Shown here: positions 32,866 to 43,669 of the stretch, in pieces
How positions within the stretch are numbered: position 1 is the first letter of the stretch
Layout: each line of letters begins with the position of its first letter
NCBI GenBank assembly: GCA_021234155.1
Contig: JAJEKV010000002.1
Span: forward strand, 9,202,409-9,266,408
Direction of reading: 5' to 3'
Origin: Isoetes taiwanensis
Taxonomy: Eukaryota > Streptophyta > Lycopodiopsida > Isoetales > Isoetaceae
DNA length: 64,000 nucleotides
Notes under the pieces: model-generated
The model's database searches: none
Told to the model about the DNA's origin: nothing
Seen by the model: the letters and a program-made list of their open reading frames with translations, nothing else
Made by a program: the position numbers and the translations under genes

Positions 32866-34303
32866 GAGCTGAAATATGACGGGAATGGTCGATAGGAGGC
32901 CATTTTAGTTCATAAAACATAATATAACTTGGAATGATAGATATTTTATATGCAAATGGGAGACTATTGATGAGGGACTTGTGTTTAATTTTAATTTGAC
33001 AACAAATAAGAAAGTGGATCACACGATGCGAATTTAGTGTGTTCCATTTTTGTTGCATATGTACTATTCGGCAGGTGTGATCCTTCTTCAAAAATAATAT
33101 GCTCTTTGAAAAGGGATAATGACTTATGTACTTAAGAGTGGTAACACATGTATAGTAAAAAAAAAAATTTTTTCAAGTTAGGTATTCAAATGGAATTAGA
33201 AGCAAAAACTTTTACATTCAAAATTTTTTATGGTCAGATAGCTTTACATCGTAACATCATTTTGTAAATTTAAATGCCCTGAGGCTTCAACTATTCACAA
33301 CAAAAAGCCCGAGGCTTGCAAATATATGGTAAGAAGTCGGAGGCAAGCCGGAGGCTAAGAACAAGGAAAAAAAGAGGTGCTCGCCCTAACAAATTTCATT
33401 CATCCGGCTTCACCATCCGCAAAAAAAAAAAAAAAATAAGAAATAACCGTTAGTTGAATGCTTAAGAAAAGAAAGAAAACATGCATGTACCATGAACTAA
33501 CGCCATGAGCTCCTCGGGCTCGGGCGGATTCGCTCTTCAACTTCTTCATCTTCTTCATCATCTTCTTCTTCTCCTTCGGTAGACCACTCATTCTCCTCAA
33601 GAATCTCCTATCCAGCCTTCAAGAACACTCTATGATGAACTCCTGCTCAAGAAATTTCCTCTCGATTTCATTCTCCCATTCCTCGCCAAAGGAATCGAGG
33701 AATCAGAGGAATCGAGGCATTCGAGCAAGAACCGCGGGCGCCGGAGGGAACTGTGGAGGGAACACCTCTTCCAGCCGCAATAGGCTTCTTGGAGGACACC
33801 TCCTTCTCTTAGAGCTGATCTTTCATGGCGATGGACTAGAGAAATTGGGCTGAGGATCTAGCCAAGATTGGGCGAGATTGGGGAGAATGGGCCAATCTAG
33901 GGCTGGAATAGATATAGGCTGGATTAGACGTGAAAATCGTAGGAATGATTCGTATTCCAGTCCTATCAACTATCGCTACATGCCATTATGTGCATATCTC
34001 AAATTTGAGCCATATCCAATATCTTCCTTTTTAACCTTATACCTAAATATCCAATATCTTCCTTTTTAACCTTATTCCTAAATATCCAATATCTTCCTTT
34101 TTAACCTTATTCCTAAACCTATATGATTTGAGTTTAACCTGAAAATGAACAATCGATATAATTCAATTTAACATACTATTTAATACCAAGATGCTACGCC
34201 ACACTATGTCGATAATTGGGATTTAAAAAACACCCAAACCCTCCTCGAGAAAACCACGTAAGTGCCGACCTCACCGTGTTTTAAGTTTAATTTGACAACA
34301 AGC
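32866..34303. other. DNA between the Y repeats; no gene
   Basis: Contains a second GATCACACGATG pair (33016-33083), a poly(A) run at 33421-33436, a CTT-rich stretch (33535-33580), and GTTTAATTTGACAACAA words at about 32983 and 34280. A pyrimidine-rich segment (33536-33880) could be a former 5' leader. No protein is recognised. Confidence 0.35.
34012..34116. repeat. Three tandem 35-bp units
   Basis: The unit ATATCCAATATCTTCCTTTT plus TAACCTTATTCCTAA repeats at 34012-34046, 34047-34081 and 34082-34116 with a single base difference. Confidence 0.95.
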
Positions 34304-34912
34304 AACTTCCATATCGTAGATCGCACGACGCCAAATGAAGGTGTGGTATTTTTATGCCCCAACACAATTCCCGCCCGCGGTGAGCCTAACGTCCGCATTT
34401 CAACTTCGCTTTTGAAATTTGCAACGCATATGGAAATCGAAAAGTCCATTGTTCTACAATCCATGCTTTTATACATTAAGCAAATTCAAATTTCAATTGT
34501 AGGGGCGGAAGCCCAGCATTAGGGATGAAGTGAAGATCGGTTAAGGCGCAGCCGCAGTCACCGAAATGAAAGTCCGATCCGATACAAAGCTTCAACCTAC
34601 ACATTCAAATTTTGAAATGTAGAAGGCTATGGACGCCACACGCTTGGTATCCGACAAACCAAGAGACACCATCATGAGTTGCCGGTATGCTATAATGCAA
34701 GTGGCATTTTAGAAGCACGTGGTTGCATCACCGCCTAACAACCAAATGTAATTAAATACATATGGCGCCATGAATGTGCAATCCCCTTATTCCTAAGAAT
34801 ATTCCAAGCAAATCTGTAATTATGAGAGTTTGGTATCCTAGGTGGCATGGGAAAAAGGGAGCGGAAATATGACGTGGAATGGCTGATAGGAGGCCATTTT
34901 CAGACCCCAAAT
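34304..34912. repeat. Repeat family Y, copy 2
   Basis: Same order as copy 1, beginning near CAACTTCCATATCGTAGATC and ending GGCCATTTTCAGACCCCAAA. It carries small extra segments near 34695-34740 and 34820-34850. It could be a partner LTR or an independent DNA element copy. Its left part contains GATCGCACGACGCC (34319-34332). Confidence 0.8.
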
Positions 34913-35530
34913 CCGCCCTAATGATTCCATGCTTTCACCACAATTTCTATGTGCCTAGAAATAACTGCACGACATAATAATATTTTATGTAATACTTTAC
35001 TCATGCTCAATAAAATTGATGTAGATCCAAGCAAAATTGTAGTATACAAAGAGTGAAGAGATAAGGAATGGCAAAGAGAAACGTTCGCGATGGCTTTCGT
35101 TGCTTTTGATGGGCTTTGTTCACTTGCAGCAACTAAGAAGGCTTGGGATTCATTGCAAAGTCCAAAGGTTTGGACTAAAGAAATGTTCGCGCTGTCCTTG
35201 GCCGCCGCGATTTCTTGTATCAATATAATGTGAAGCTATAATCACATTCTTATACAAATTATATAACCTCAACAATTTTAACTTATGATAACTTATAACA
35301 TCTTTAGGAGTTTTATAACTAAGACAATATTATAAACTCCTATTTGTAGTGTGATGTGCTCCCTCTCAAAGGTCTCATCTCTATTGGCCTGCAAGAGTAC
35401 ATCACGTTAATTTAACTAATAATTTGTGGTTTTAAGGGTCCATCCCATTTAATTTATATGACATTACATTACATGCATATAACATGTCTATCATGCCTAT
35501 ATGAATGATGCCTACACATTTCGTCGCCCT
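34913..35530. other. No recognised gene
   Basis: The 101-residue minus frame at 34918-35223 has no identifiable domain. Confidence 0.3.
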
Positions 35531-35690
35531 TGGCGCAGGAGGTGGTTTATCCTTCATAATAGCCATAGACTCCAGGTGGTTTCCAATCATGCATCTATCC
35601 ATGATCCCTCTTGGTGCAAGAGGCAGTTTATCCTTCATAATAGCCATAGACTCCAGGTGATTTCCAATCATGGACCTATCCATGATCCCT
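35531..35690. repeat. Two tandem 80-bp units
   Basis: Each unit holds GTTTATCCTTCATAATAGCC, ATAGACTCCAGGTG and TCCATGATCCCT. The two differ at only a few positions. The minus-strand frame across them is therefore duplicated and is not a separate gene. Confidence 0.9.
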
Positions 35691-35899
35691 ATTCTAGAAT
35701 TCATGCATGCTAAACCTATAGGCGTTAAATCATGGGAACTTCTTCGACCAATTGTTATATATCCGTCAACATTTGTTGAGAAACTTCTGTCTTAGACACT
35801 AGATTGTGTCAACTATCTGGTGTTAGATATTGATGGCCAAAATTTATCATGAATGGGGGACATTTGAGACCTCTACCAAGTAAATATAATCTTTCCATT

Positions 35900-36700
35900 T
35901 TGACTGCTTATTCCATACATAATTCCTCAACATGTCTTCTAATATCTAGTTAGTACATTCCATTAGCCCATCTGTTTGCGGATGATATGCCATCGTACTC
36001 ATGGATAACTTTGTCTGAATCGCACTGAAGAAGTCCTTTCAGAAGACACTTATGAATTTGGGATCTCTATCGGAGATGATTTCCCTTGGCATCCCGTACG
36101 ATCTGAAGATTTCCTTTGGGAAAAGCAAGGCGGTGTGGGGTGCATCAACACCCACATTTAATTTACCTGGCTTATAGACTATCTCAAAGTCATACTCGTC
36201 GAGGAATTCCATCCAGCATCTTTGCCTCAAATTGAGGAATGGTTGCGTGAAGATGTATTGAAGGCTTTGGTGGTCAGTATCCAACTGAAATTTGCTATCA
36301 AGCAAATAGTGCCTCCATATGCAAAGAGCTCTTACAACGGCTATAAGTTTCTGAGCATGGATTAGATAACGTTATTCAGTGTCATTCATCTTCTTCGGGT
36401 CGTATGCCAATACTCTTCCTTCTTGCATGCGGGCTATGCTCGTTGCTAGTTTCCTTGCATCTGTTGCTACTAGCTTATCTTATTTGGGTCCAGTAAGGTG
36501 AGCACTAGTGCTGTTGTCAAGGCTTCTTTGAGCTTTTCAAACGAAGCTTGAACATTCTCTATCCAACGTGCCACCCAATCCTTTACTTTCTTATTCTTAG
36601 GGAGGTCCAACAAGTAGGATGCCCATTTAGCAAAGTCATTTACAAATTTTCAGTAATAGCCCGCTAGGCCAAAAAAGCTTCTCACTTCGGAGATATATGG
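35900..36700 (-). pseudogene. Ty3/gypsy RT-RNase H-integrase relic
   Basis: On the minus strand, about 36690-36480 reads FFGLAGYY, FVNDFAKWASYLL and FEKLKEALTTALVL. This is the end of a Ty3/gypsy RT, where the family has FLGLxxYYRRFI and FxxLKxxLTxAPVL. The frame 36305-36039 has FQLDTDHQSLQYIFTQPFLN and DEYDFEIVYKPGKLNVGVDA, the RNase H/connection region. A deletion then joins it directly to integrase: GMPREIISDRDPKFISVF. At about 36005-35960 STMAYHPQTDGL is the integrase core end. In an intact element these domains copy the RNA and insert the cDNA. The internal deletion and stops make this copy dead. Confidence 0.85.
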
Positions 36701-36705
36701 AGGAA

Positions 36706-36761
36706 GGGCAATTGGAACTTGATTCCGGCACCTGAAAACTGGAATCAAGTCCCAATTGCCC
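36706..36761. repeat. 21-bp hairpin with 14-nt loop
   Basis: GGGCAATTGGAACTTGATTC(C) at 36706-36726 pairs with 36741-36761 with a single mismatch. It sits exactly at the junction between the gypsy relic and the next element, so it may be part of a transposon end. Confidence 0.85.
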
Positions 36762-37159
36762 TCTCCCCACTCTTTAATTTTTTTTATTTTTTTTTTCATT
36801 TGACGGGTTTAAGGAAGGAGATATTGTCGATTCCATCGAGTTTTGCTTTGTGGAGATGTTCTATAGTTAGTTCACAGAATATAGTTATAGATTTAACTGG
36901 TTTTTGGCTGGAGATTCTACTCTTCTTTGTGCATGCAAGGTTTTTATTGATTATATGGTCTTGTTTTGTTACAGATTCTTCTAGATGTTCGAGGCTTGTT
37001 ACAAATGAAGGTTATACTTCGAAACAACTTGGTTTTGGAGGTAAGCTTTCATGCATTTGGCTATCAATTAGTTGTTAGATCTAATGTTTTCACAATGCTA
37101 TTGCAGATAGTTGTGGAGTTGTAAATCTTGGAGTAGAGGAGGTTCAGGCATCTGCATAT

Positions 37160-37240
37160 GTATTAGATAAGTCTGCATGTGTATTAGGTAAGTCTACATG
37201 TGTAGTAGGCTAGTCTGCATGTGTGCTAAGTAGGTTATTA
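37160..37240. repeat. Short tandem repeat, about 24 bp, four degenerate units
   Basis: Units of the form TCTGCATGTGTATTAGGTAAG recur through the presumed intron between exons of the Crypton-like relic. Confidence 0.7.
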
Positions 37241-37319
37241 AATTATTAGTAATCTAGAGTAGTTTGTTGTTGAATTAGGTAGAGTATATTCTTTTAAAAA
37301 TATACTTAATGTTTTGCAG

Positions 37320-37972
37320 ATGCATCTGGAGTGTCAGATGTTATACCTGGAGTGGTAGATGATATATCTGAAATAGTGAATGTGTCTTCGGAGCGGCAGT
37401 TAAATGAATCTGAGTCAGGTAATTTGTTTATTTATTGTTTACTTTTAGATAGCTTTTAATTACTATTCTTTGTATTTAGGTGTTGATTGTCCATCATTTA
37501 GTCTCGGTAGCCCTTTCCAGGCTACTGCTAAAGATGACAGTGTAGGCTTAAGTTGTGAGGCGGCAGTTGAGGGTTGTTTTAAGGGTGGCAACAATTTGAT
37601 CACGAATGAGGGTCATGACAGTTTGATTGTAGATAGTATGATTATAGATGAGGGTGGTTCAAGTTTGATTACAGAGTATGAATATGACTGATTTAGTGGT
37701 TGATCGGCGTCGTGGAAAGAAGCCATTGAAGCTTGGTGGTTTTGTTGACCTGGATCCGCAGCTTGTTACTAAGTTGACTAATGCTTCTGCGAGTCCTTTG
37801 GAAACAAAGGATGAATGGGTCAGGGGCAGTTTGATGCGTGGCGGATGCATCTTGGAAAACCAGTTGATGTTAAAATTGAAGACCTGGAATTGGACATGCT
37901 TGCTGAGTATTTGGAGAACTTTATGCTTTCTGTACGTCGAATCGACGGCAAGCCATATCCGCCAAACACGTA
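37320..37972 (+). pseudogene. Spliced relic with a Crypton/tyrosine-recombinase-like N-terminal domain
   Basis: A clean exon (37320-37418, TTTTGCAG|...TCAG|gtaatt) encodes DASGVSDVIPGVVDDISEIV... . A second (from 37480 after TATTTAG) encodes GVDCPSFSLGSPFQ... . After a stop and frame change the plus strand gives RRGKKPLKLGGFVDLDP. A further shift gives FDAWRMHLGKPVDVKIEDLE, then LDMLAEYLENFMLSVRRIDG and KPYPPNT before a gtaagc donor. The last block has the W...W...L..WL..F...VR..DG..Y.P.(T/S) pattern that precedes the catalytic domain in Crypton-derived proteins (DUF3504/QRICH1/ZMYM-like). No recombinase catalytic domain follows. The first part of the gene probably includes 36719-37078. Confidence 0.45.
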
Positions 37973-38009
37973 AGCATCATCATTAGTTTATTATTGCTTT
38001 ATTTTATTA

Positions 38010-38276
38010 TTAATGGGGTTACGGGCAGCCATCCATAAACAGGGCCAGGGTCTCCCTACCGAGGTTCATAGTCAGCTGCAGCAGTGCAGACAGGAGATGG
38101 CCAAGCAGCAGCAGGCCCTGCAAGAGCTGTGCTCCCGACTTCACAGGGCCAAGGACGCGGCTCAGATCACTACCCCGCAACCCCCTCAGTATACACAGCC
38201 TGCATGCCGGCAGACAGGACCACGCACTGCTGCCCCGCATTCAAGCCACCCCACGGGGTTTATATATAACTTCTAG
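38010..38276 (+). other. GC-rich island encoding a Gln-rich coiled-coil-like stretch
   Basis: An 87-codon frame reads MGLRAAIHKQGQGLPTEVHS, then QLQQCRQEMAKQQQALQELC, with heptad-like Gln/Leu spacing. It ends in Thr/Pro-rich sequence. GC content rises abruptly against both neighbours. It could be a piece of a retrotransposon gag or a captured gene fragment. No family is recognised, and the opposite strand is also open (38019-38240). Confidence 0.35.
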
Positions 38277-38289
38277 TAGCCAAGAGTTT

Positions 38290-39240
38290 AAAAAGTGAGA
38301 TGTTTGAAATGCTTACCTTTGAAATTCTAGAATGTGCGTGGTTGCACTGGCGCTAATTTTCCTCGTCTCATCTACACATACATCATATTCAGCATTTCTT
38401 ACTGCATAAGTTGTCTTCCAAAAGAAATTTACAAGCTCAAAATTGTTACACTTTTTCTTCATGTTATCCACCAAATGACTCATGCAAAAGGCATATTCCT
38501 TGCTAGTGAAAACCAATGTAATTGCTTCCAACAATCCTTTCTGCCTATCTGAAATGAAAGTCAAGTCATTTCTAGCAACCAATCCTGTATCCGGCAAACT
38601 CTGCATGAACCACACCCAAAGGAAACAACTTCCATGTTGCATCAATAGCAATAGCAGATAACAAAATTCCTTGGTATTTTCCATTTTAAAACTATTTCAT
38701 CTAGACCAATGAGAAGTCTACAAAATTCAAAACCTTTCAAAGAAGTATCAAATGCTAAAAACAATCGGAAAAAAATGGCCTTCCCTTTCTTGCAGTGTTG
38801 CATATGTATCTGGATTAGCTAGCTTTAACTGTTCACAATAACCAGCTAGATACGAATAAGATTTGATAGCTTCTCCATTAATATGTTCACATGCAATATG
38901 TTTAGCATTTCATAGCACCTTATAAGATGCACACCATACTCACACCAAATATCTGATGCCAAATCATATGATTTAATGTCAGACTGGTCTCTAAATTTTT
39001 CCAAGTACTGTCTTGCTACCCATTTAGCAGTGGCATGATTATTTTCTAACATAGAGACACCACCACAACAATGTTTTGCAACGAATGTGCTGACCTTGCA
39101 AGTAGGTCCTCCATTTTTAAGGGAATCATGAGGCACACTCAACTATATACCTGATGTAATCTGAGGCAACTGGAAAAAGGTGCACATGGTTTCTAATAGC
39201 ATGAGTCGCAACGACATGATTGGAGTCCATCAATATTTGC
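38290..39240 (-). pseudogene. MULE (Mutator-like) transposase relic
   Basis: From 39240 downward the minus strand reads SDYIRYIVECASFP, STFVAKHCCGGVSMLENNHA, TAKWVARQYLEKFRDQ. This is the N-terminal plant MULE region, where family members have HxC, then N..ATSKWIA. The frame 38684-38313 reads NDLTFISDRQKGLLEAI, AFCMSHLVDNMKKK and TTYAVRNAEYDVC. It matches the DDE core end (ISDRHxGIxxA(I/V)...HxxCxRHLxxN). The catalytic first Asp region lies in broken frames between them. In living elements this nuclear enzyme cuts at long terminal inverted repeats. I could not find such repeats here. Stops and shifts separate the pieces. Confidence 0.8.
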
Positions 39241-40059
39241 AAACTCTTTTCCTAAAACTAAATTATCTTGTACACTATCCCCAGGATCTCCAAGATCTTG
39301 CTCCATCCAATAACTACATCAATAAAATTTCCAAAAAAGCAATCAAATGATTAGAAGACACTAAAATCAGAGAAGAAATGTATTCTAATAGCAATGCAAA
39401 TCATAGAAGATGTGTGCGTAGAATGCATGCATCTGTGAAAGAAGACAGTGATGCAAATTCGAATTTTTGAAAAATCAAAATAAATGATAAAAGAAGATGA
39501 AAGCAAATTAAACTTTTTCGAAATTGAGGGAATTGAGCAACTAAAAAGGAAAGAACAAAACCTACCTTGCCTGTATGCAACTCTCTTCCTCTTCTTCATC
39601 TTCCACAGATTTGCTGGCGAAATGACTACATCGGCAAAATTTTTGAGGTAATCTTCTACTGCAATCGATCCGCGGTGTACAGATGAAATCGCGCCACGAA
39701 ATTTCTTCCAATTATTTTTTGTTTATCATACGCAGAAGCAAAAATGGAATTTTAGTAATTTTAGAAATATAGATGGCTTTTTAGGAATTTCCTACAACTT
39801 TAATGTTATATTGATAATTTTTCCTATCTAAAATGCCCTTCATTTGACGAGCATTTTTGTAATTTTTGCAATATATAGAGGCATATTTAAAGCTTTACCT
39901 TTTTTTTTCCCTCTTCTTTTCTTCTGGATATGGTGTTGTCTCCGCCGCCTAGCTAGCTCTTTCAACAATTCATGAGCTTAACAATTATAACTTCAAGCCA
40001 AAGTTTAATAATGATAATCAAGTTTATTTATTTGGCAACTCCCATTTCTACTCTCGTCT
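39241..40059. other. No recognised gene
   Basis: AT-rich flank upstream of the MULE relic, with no supported product. It may include the element's 5' subterminal region. Confidence 0.3.
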
Positions 40060-41340
40060 TGCCGAAGCTTGGCTACACTTTGGAGTCGCACTTCTGCTTA
40101 CACCATCAACCACGGGGTTAGCCACAAGGACTAAGTGGAGATCGAGGTTCTAGGGCATGCCTAAACCATCCATCCAGTAACAATAACTTAATCTTATTAT
40201 AGCCTCACCCTGAAACTCAAGTTAGCAGTCCAACAAGCATGTCAATAATGCACAATTTACCCATAAATATCTACTATATAATACAACCATTGCAACTCAA
40301 TTCCAGCATTCAAGATAACATAATAAGATAAGATAAGATGATTTTTTACGTCCACGGGAACCCAACGGGTTATGGGATCAAGACATGCAAGGGCAAATGT
40401 TTCATCTAAAACCCGGGACTAGGCCCCATCACCAAACACAATAACCAAATATTAAAAGGCTACCAAGAATAAGAGAAGATAATGCTAATGCTAGTGGTAA
40501 ACTTATGCAACCATAGCATCATAGATTACAACCAATATTCCTTTGGGTGTGAGCATGGTCAACTCGGCTGATCAGGCTAGTGACATAGAGGCGGGGTAAC
40601 CACATGTGTACACACCCATCCATGCTGCGTCCAACATTGGAGGACCACTTAACTGTGCATGACGTTGTACCATATGGTACCAATGCCCGATGTTCAATAA
40701 CCACTCACATAGCCTGTGCATAACCACGAGTCTAGACCATCGCACCTAGACTTCGGCCCAGAGGTCTATATCAAAGAATTATACTCATTTATAATTCATT
40801 ATCATCATAACACATGCCTTAATAAGTTCAACATCAAGGAAATTCCGTAGTACACATCTCATGCAACAAGGAAAGTCCAACCATAATTCATATGCTTATT
40901 ATGACCACCATAATGCAATATGCAAACCATTAGATTTAAAATAAAACATTCATTATCATTTCCTAATATTCAGCTAAATAAAATAAGTTTATCCAGTTAT
41001 TTTTATAGCCTTAATAACGGTTTATTCTATAGCTTGACTAACTAGTATCATGAATTTTTTCCCTCTCATACACCTCTGCCTTGTATTTCTCGCTTAATTC
41101 CCCTAGCCTAGCTCATTCTTAACTATCCTTTTCTTATTTAACCTTATTGTCCTTACTTTCAATTTTAATAGATAGATAGTATTTTTACGTCATGCCACAT
41201 TTGCAGCATCCATGAGGACATATGACAGATTGCTAACCCAATGGACTAGCTACTAACCGAACACGGGGGAACAATAAGAAACAGTAGAAAAAAAAACAAC
41301 CATTAATAAAACCTTTTCTTATTTTTAACCCTAAAATCTT
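40060..41340. other. Possible LTR and leader of the downstream gypsy element
   Basis: Repeat-like, non-coding DNA lies immediately upstream of the gag relic, in the right place for an LTR. No second LTR copy, TG...CA ends or primer binding site could be identified, so this is positional inference. Confidence 0.3.
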
Positions 41341-41346
41341 TGTCAG

Positions 41347-42175
41347 TAGTTGCAGTTGGACAAGAAAGAGCTCAGGGCATGTATTGCATCTCATGAATCA
41401 GCCTCTAGCTCTGAGAGGAGGCCATCGGAACCCAAGATTAGCTTGCCGGAGAAACTTGATGGTACTAGATCCAAGCTTCGGGGTTTCTTGAATCAAATTC
41501 TGCTGGTTATTCGGCTCCATCCTCACAGGTATTCCATGGATCGTGATTGGTTCCCTACTTTCTGGGCCAGTTTTGTCTTGGTTTGCAGAACTTTGTCTTA
41601 GAGACGGACGCCCCTAAGTTACAGAACTTTGTCATGTTCACTGCTGAACTTGAGGCGTATTTTGGAGACACCAATCGACAACCCACAGCACTTACTAAAC
41701 TTGGCAACCTCAGGCAAGGTTCTCATCCTGCTTCGGTTTACGCCTCTGAGTTTCGGCAGATCACCATAGATACAGCTTGGGATGTTATAGCCCTTTGAGA
41801 TTATTTCTAAAGAGGGCATCGCGATGATGTGAAGGATATGCTGCTGACAGTAGCGGATCCCAAAACCCTAGATGAAGCTATCAGGTGATAACCGTCTTTT
41901 TGAGCATAGGCAAGAAATACGAAATCAGTCGATTTTCCTACTTTCACGAGCTCCAGAAGTCATAGCACCATCTGTACCGCCCACATTAGATGGCCTGGTA
42001 CCTATGCAGATTGACCATGTGGTTCGAGGGCCTTTGTCTGCGGCCGAGAAGCGGCGTTGAAGAGAGGCTAACCTCTGCCTCTATTGTGGTGGGGCTGACC
42101 ATATCGCTCGCGATTGTCTCGTTAAGCGCCCAAATCAATCGAAAAACTCCAGGGGTAGGTCCAAGTAGTTGGAGT
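41347..42175 (+). pseudogene. Ty3/gypsy gag relic with intact zinc knuckle
   Basis: The plus strand reads EPKISLPEKLDGTRSKLRGF and IRLHPHRYS. After a frame change it gives ELEAYFGDTNRQPTALTKLG, SVYASEFRQI, then DVKDMLLTVADPKTLDEAI, DNRLFEHRQE. The final frame has PMQIDHVVRGPLSAAEKRRR and CLYCGGADHIARDC, a perfect CX2CX4HX4C knuckle. This order (PxKFDGTRSKxxxFxxQ, FGDxxxxxTAxxxLxxLxQG, DNRLFExR, CCHC) is the Ty3/gypsy capsid-nucleocapsid layout. Gag coats the element RNA in cytoplasmic particles. At least three frame changes and two stops break it, and no pol follows. Confidence 0.85.
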
Positions 42176-43386
42176 CTGGTGACGACTAATATGAACAATC
42201 CCAGATAAAAAATCAATGATTCAATGATAACATCTACTGGGCCATCATGCCACAAACGACGAGATGGACTATATCAAAAACAATTTACGCTTGCAAAGAG
42301 GCACCATATGAAAAATACACTTCAAATTATTAATCAAAAACCATGCCAACGCACCCATATGTTGAGAATAAATGCACTCTAAAGCCCCAAATGAATTTCA
42401 ATCAACTCGAAGCCAGATATATTCCAACCATATGTAGGACTTTATAAACATATTCATACATCTATAAAACATCACATATGTATAAAACATCACATGTCTC
42501 AAAACCATGCCTGCGTGGATTCATGGTGATAAAACACCACACAATCAAGCAATTACACAAGATATTATTCCATGACTCTACGATCACCCTTAGGTTAAAA
42601 ACAAACAGTGGAGCCCCATAACAGGAAGGTGTAATTGAACTAAGATGAATGATAATTGCATGGACTAAAAAGAAGGAAGCAGATATGTTAGCATGAGAAG
42701 CTAGTTAGCATTCCTTGAAAAGAATAGCATGTGTAGGTCAAAGTTGATGACATCTATTTGTCTTATAAAAAGATGACATGGTAGGAATGTTTTCGATGCA
42801 AAAGGCAGATACAAAATCAAAAGCTAATATTGAAGAAGAGGAAATAGGAGCATCGGATGTAAGTGGATTTGCACACCCTGATTCACCCCAAAGTTTCATT
42901 CGCCTCCAGTTTCTGACCGAATGATTCGACAAGATCTTCTAGTATAGGATGCAACAAATAGGAAGAAAGGCTGAGGTAGTGACTGCTGCGAAGGAATTCT
43001 TGCGCCTAGTTTGAAGGAAAGCAAAAATATTAGTGGCACTTACCTGCCACGAGGTAGATTGGCACAAGCAGGATCAGAGCCAGAAACTCCCACCAAGAAC
43101 AATATCGAGCTGGAATGCTGCATTCACATGTGTTGCTTTTTTTTGCAGCAGCGGGAGTCGGTCGCAACAGGCTTCAACGCTACTTCAAAAATTTGCCCGC
43201 CACACTGAACCTTCCATGCAGAAATGGCCATTGCTATGCGGCCTAGCTGCAACACGTGGCTACAAATTGGTGTTTGCAGCCATGTTATATTCACATGGGC
43301 CCAAGAAAATTGTCATTGACTGTTGCTTTCACCTGTATTTCATATCCGCATTCCATCTCAATCCATCTGCAGCCGGCGCTGCTATC
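42176..43386. other. No recognised gene
   Basis: The frames at 43011-43208 and 43033-43401 are unassigned and partly overlap the following MITE. Confidence 0.3.
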
Positions 43387-43669
43387 GGCTCCCTAAACTG
43401 ACTAGCGCAACCAGGAGGATTCACTTGGGTGAATTCTCCAAGCCATAGGAGGATTCGCTTGAATGAATCCCCCAATCAAATCACCCTAAAAAGCTCTGCA
43501 GCAGGCTATAAAGTGCAATCAAAGCATACAGCAAGCCTATAAACTGACACCTGCCACTAGGAGGATTCGCTTGAGTGAATCCTCCAAGCCAAGGAGGATT
43601 CGCTTGTGTGAATTCTGAGGATGCGCTTGAGTGAATCCTCATTGGCTGCTCTAGTCAATTTAGGGAGCC
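43387..43669. mobile_element. MITE-like element built around five GGAGGATTC hairpins
   Basis: The left end (43387-43413, GGCTCCCTAAACTGACTAGC...) and right end (43643-43669) are inverted repeats matching at about 24 of 27 positions. Between them five modules of the form GGAGGATTCGCTTGAGTGAATCCTCC occur (about 43413, 43447, 43560, 43594 and 43615). Each is itself a 9-bp-stem hairpin. No protein is encoded. No clear target duplication was found. Confidence 0.8.

Noticed and set aside
40060-40800. Defined solo LTR
   Set aside because: Placement upstream of a gag relic is suggestive, but neither TG...CA ends, a target duplication nor a second copy could be shown.
43387-43669. CRISPR-like array from repeated GGAGGATTC modules
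   Set aside because: Spacing is irregular, modules are palindromic within terminal inverted repeats, and the sequence is eukaryotic.
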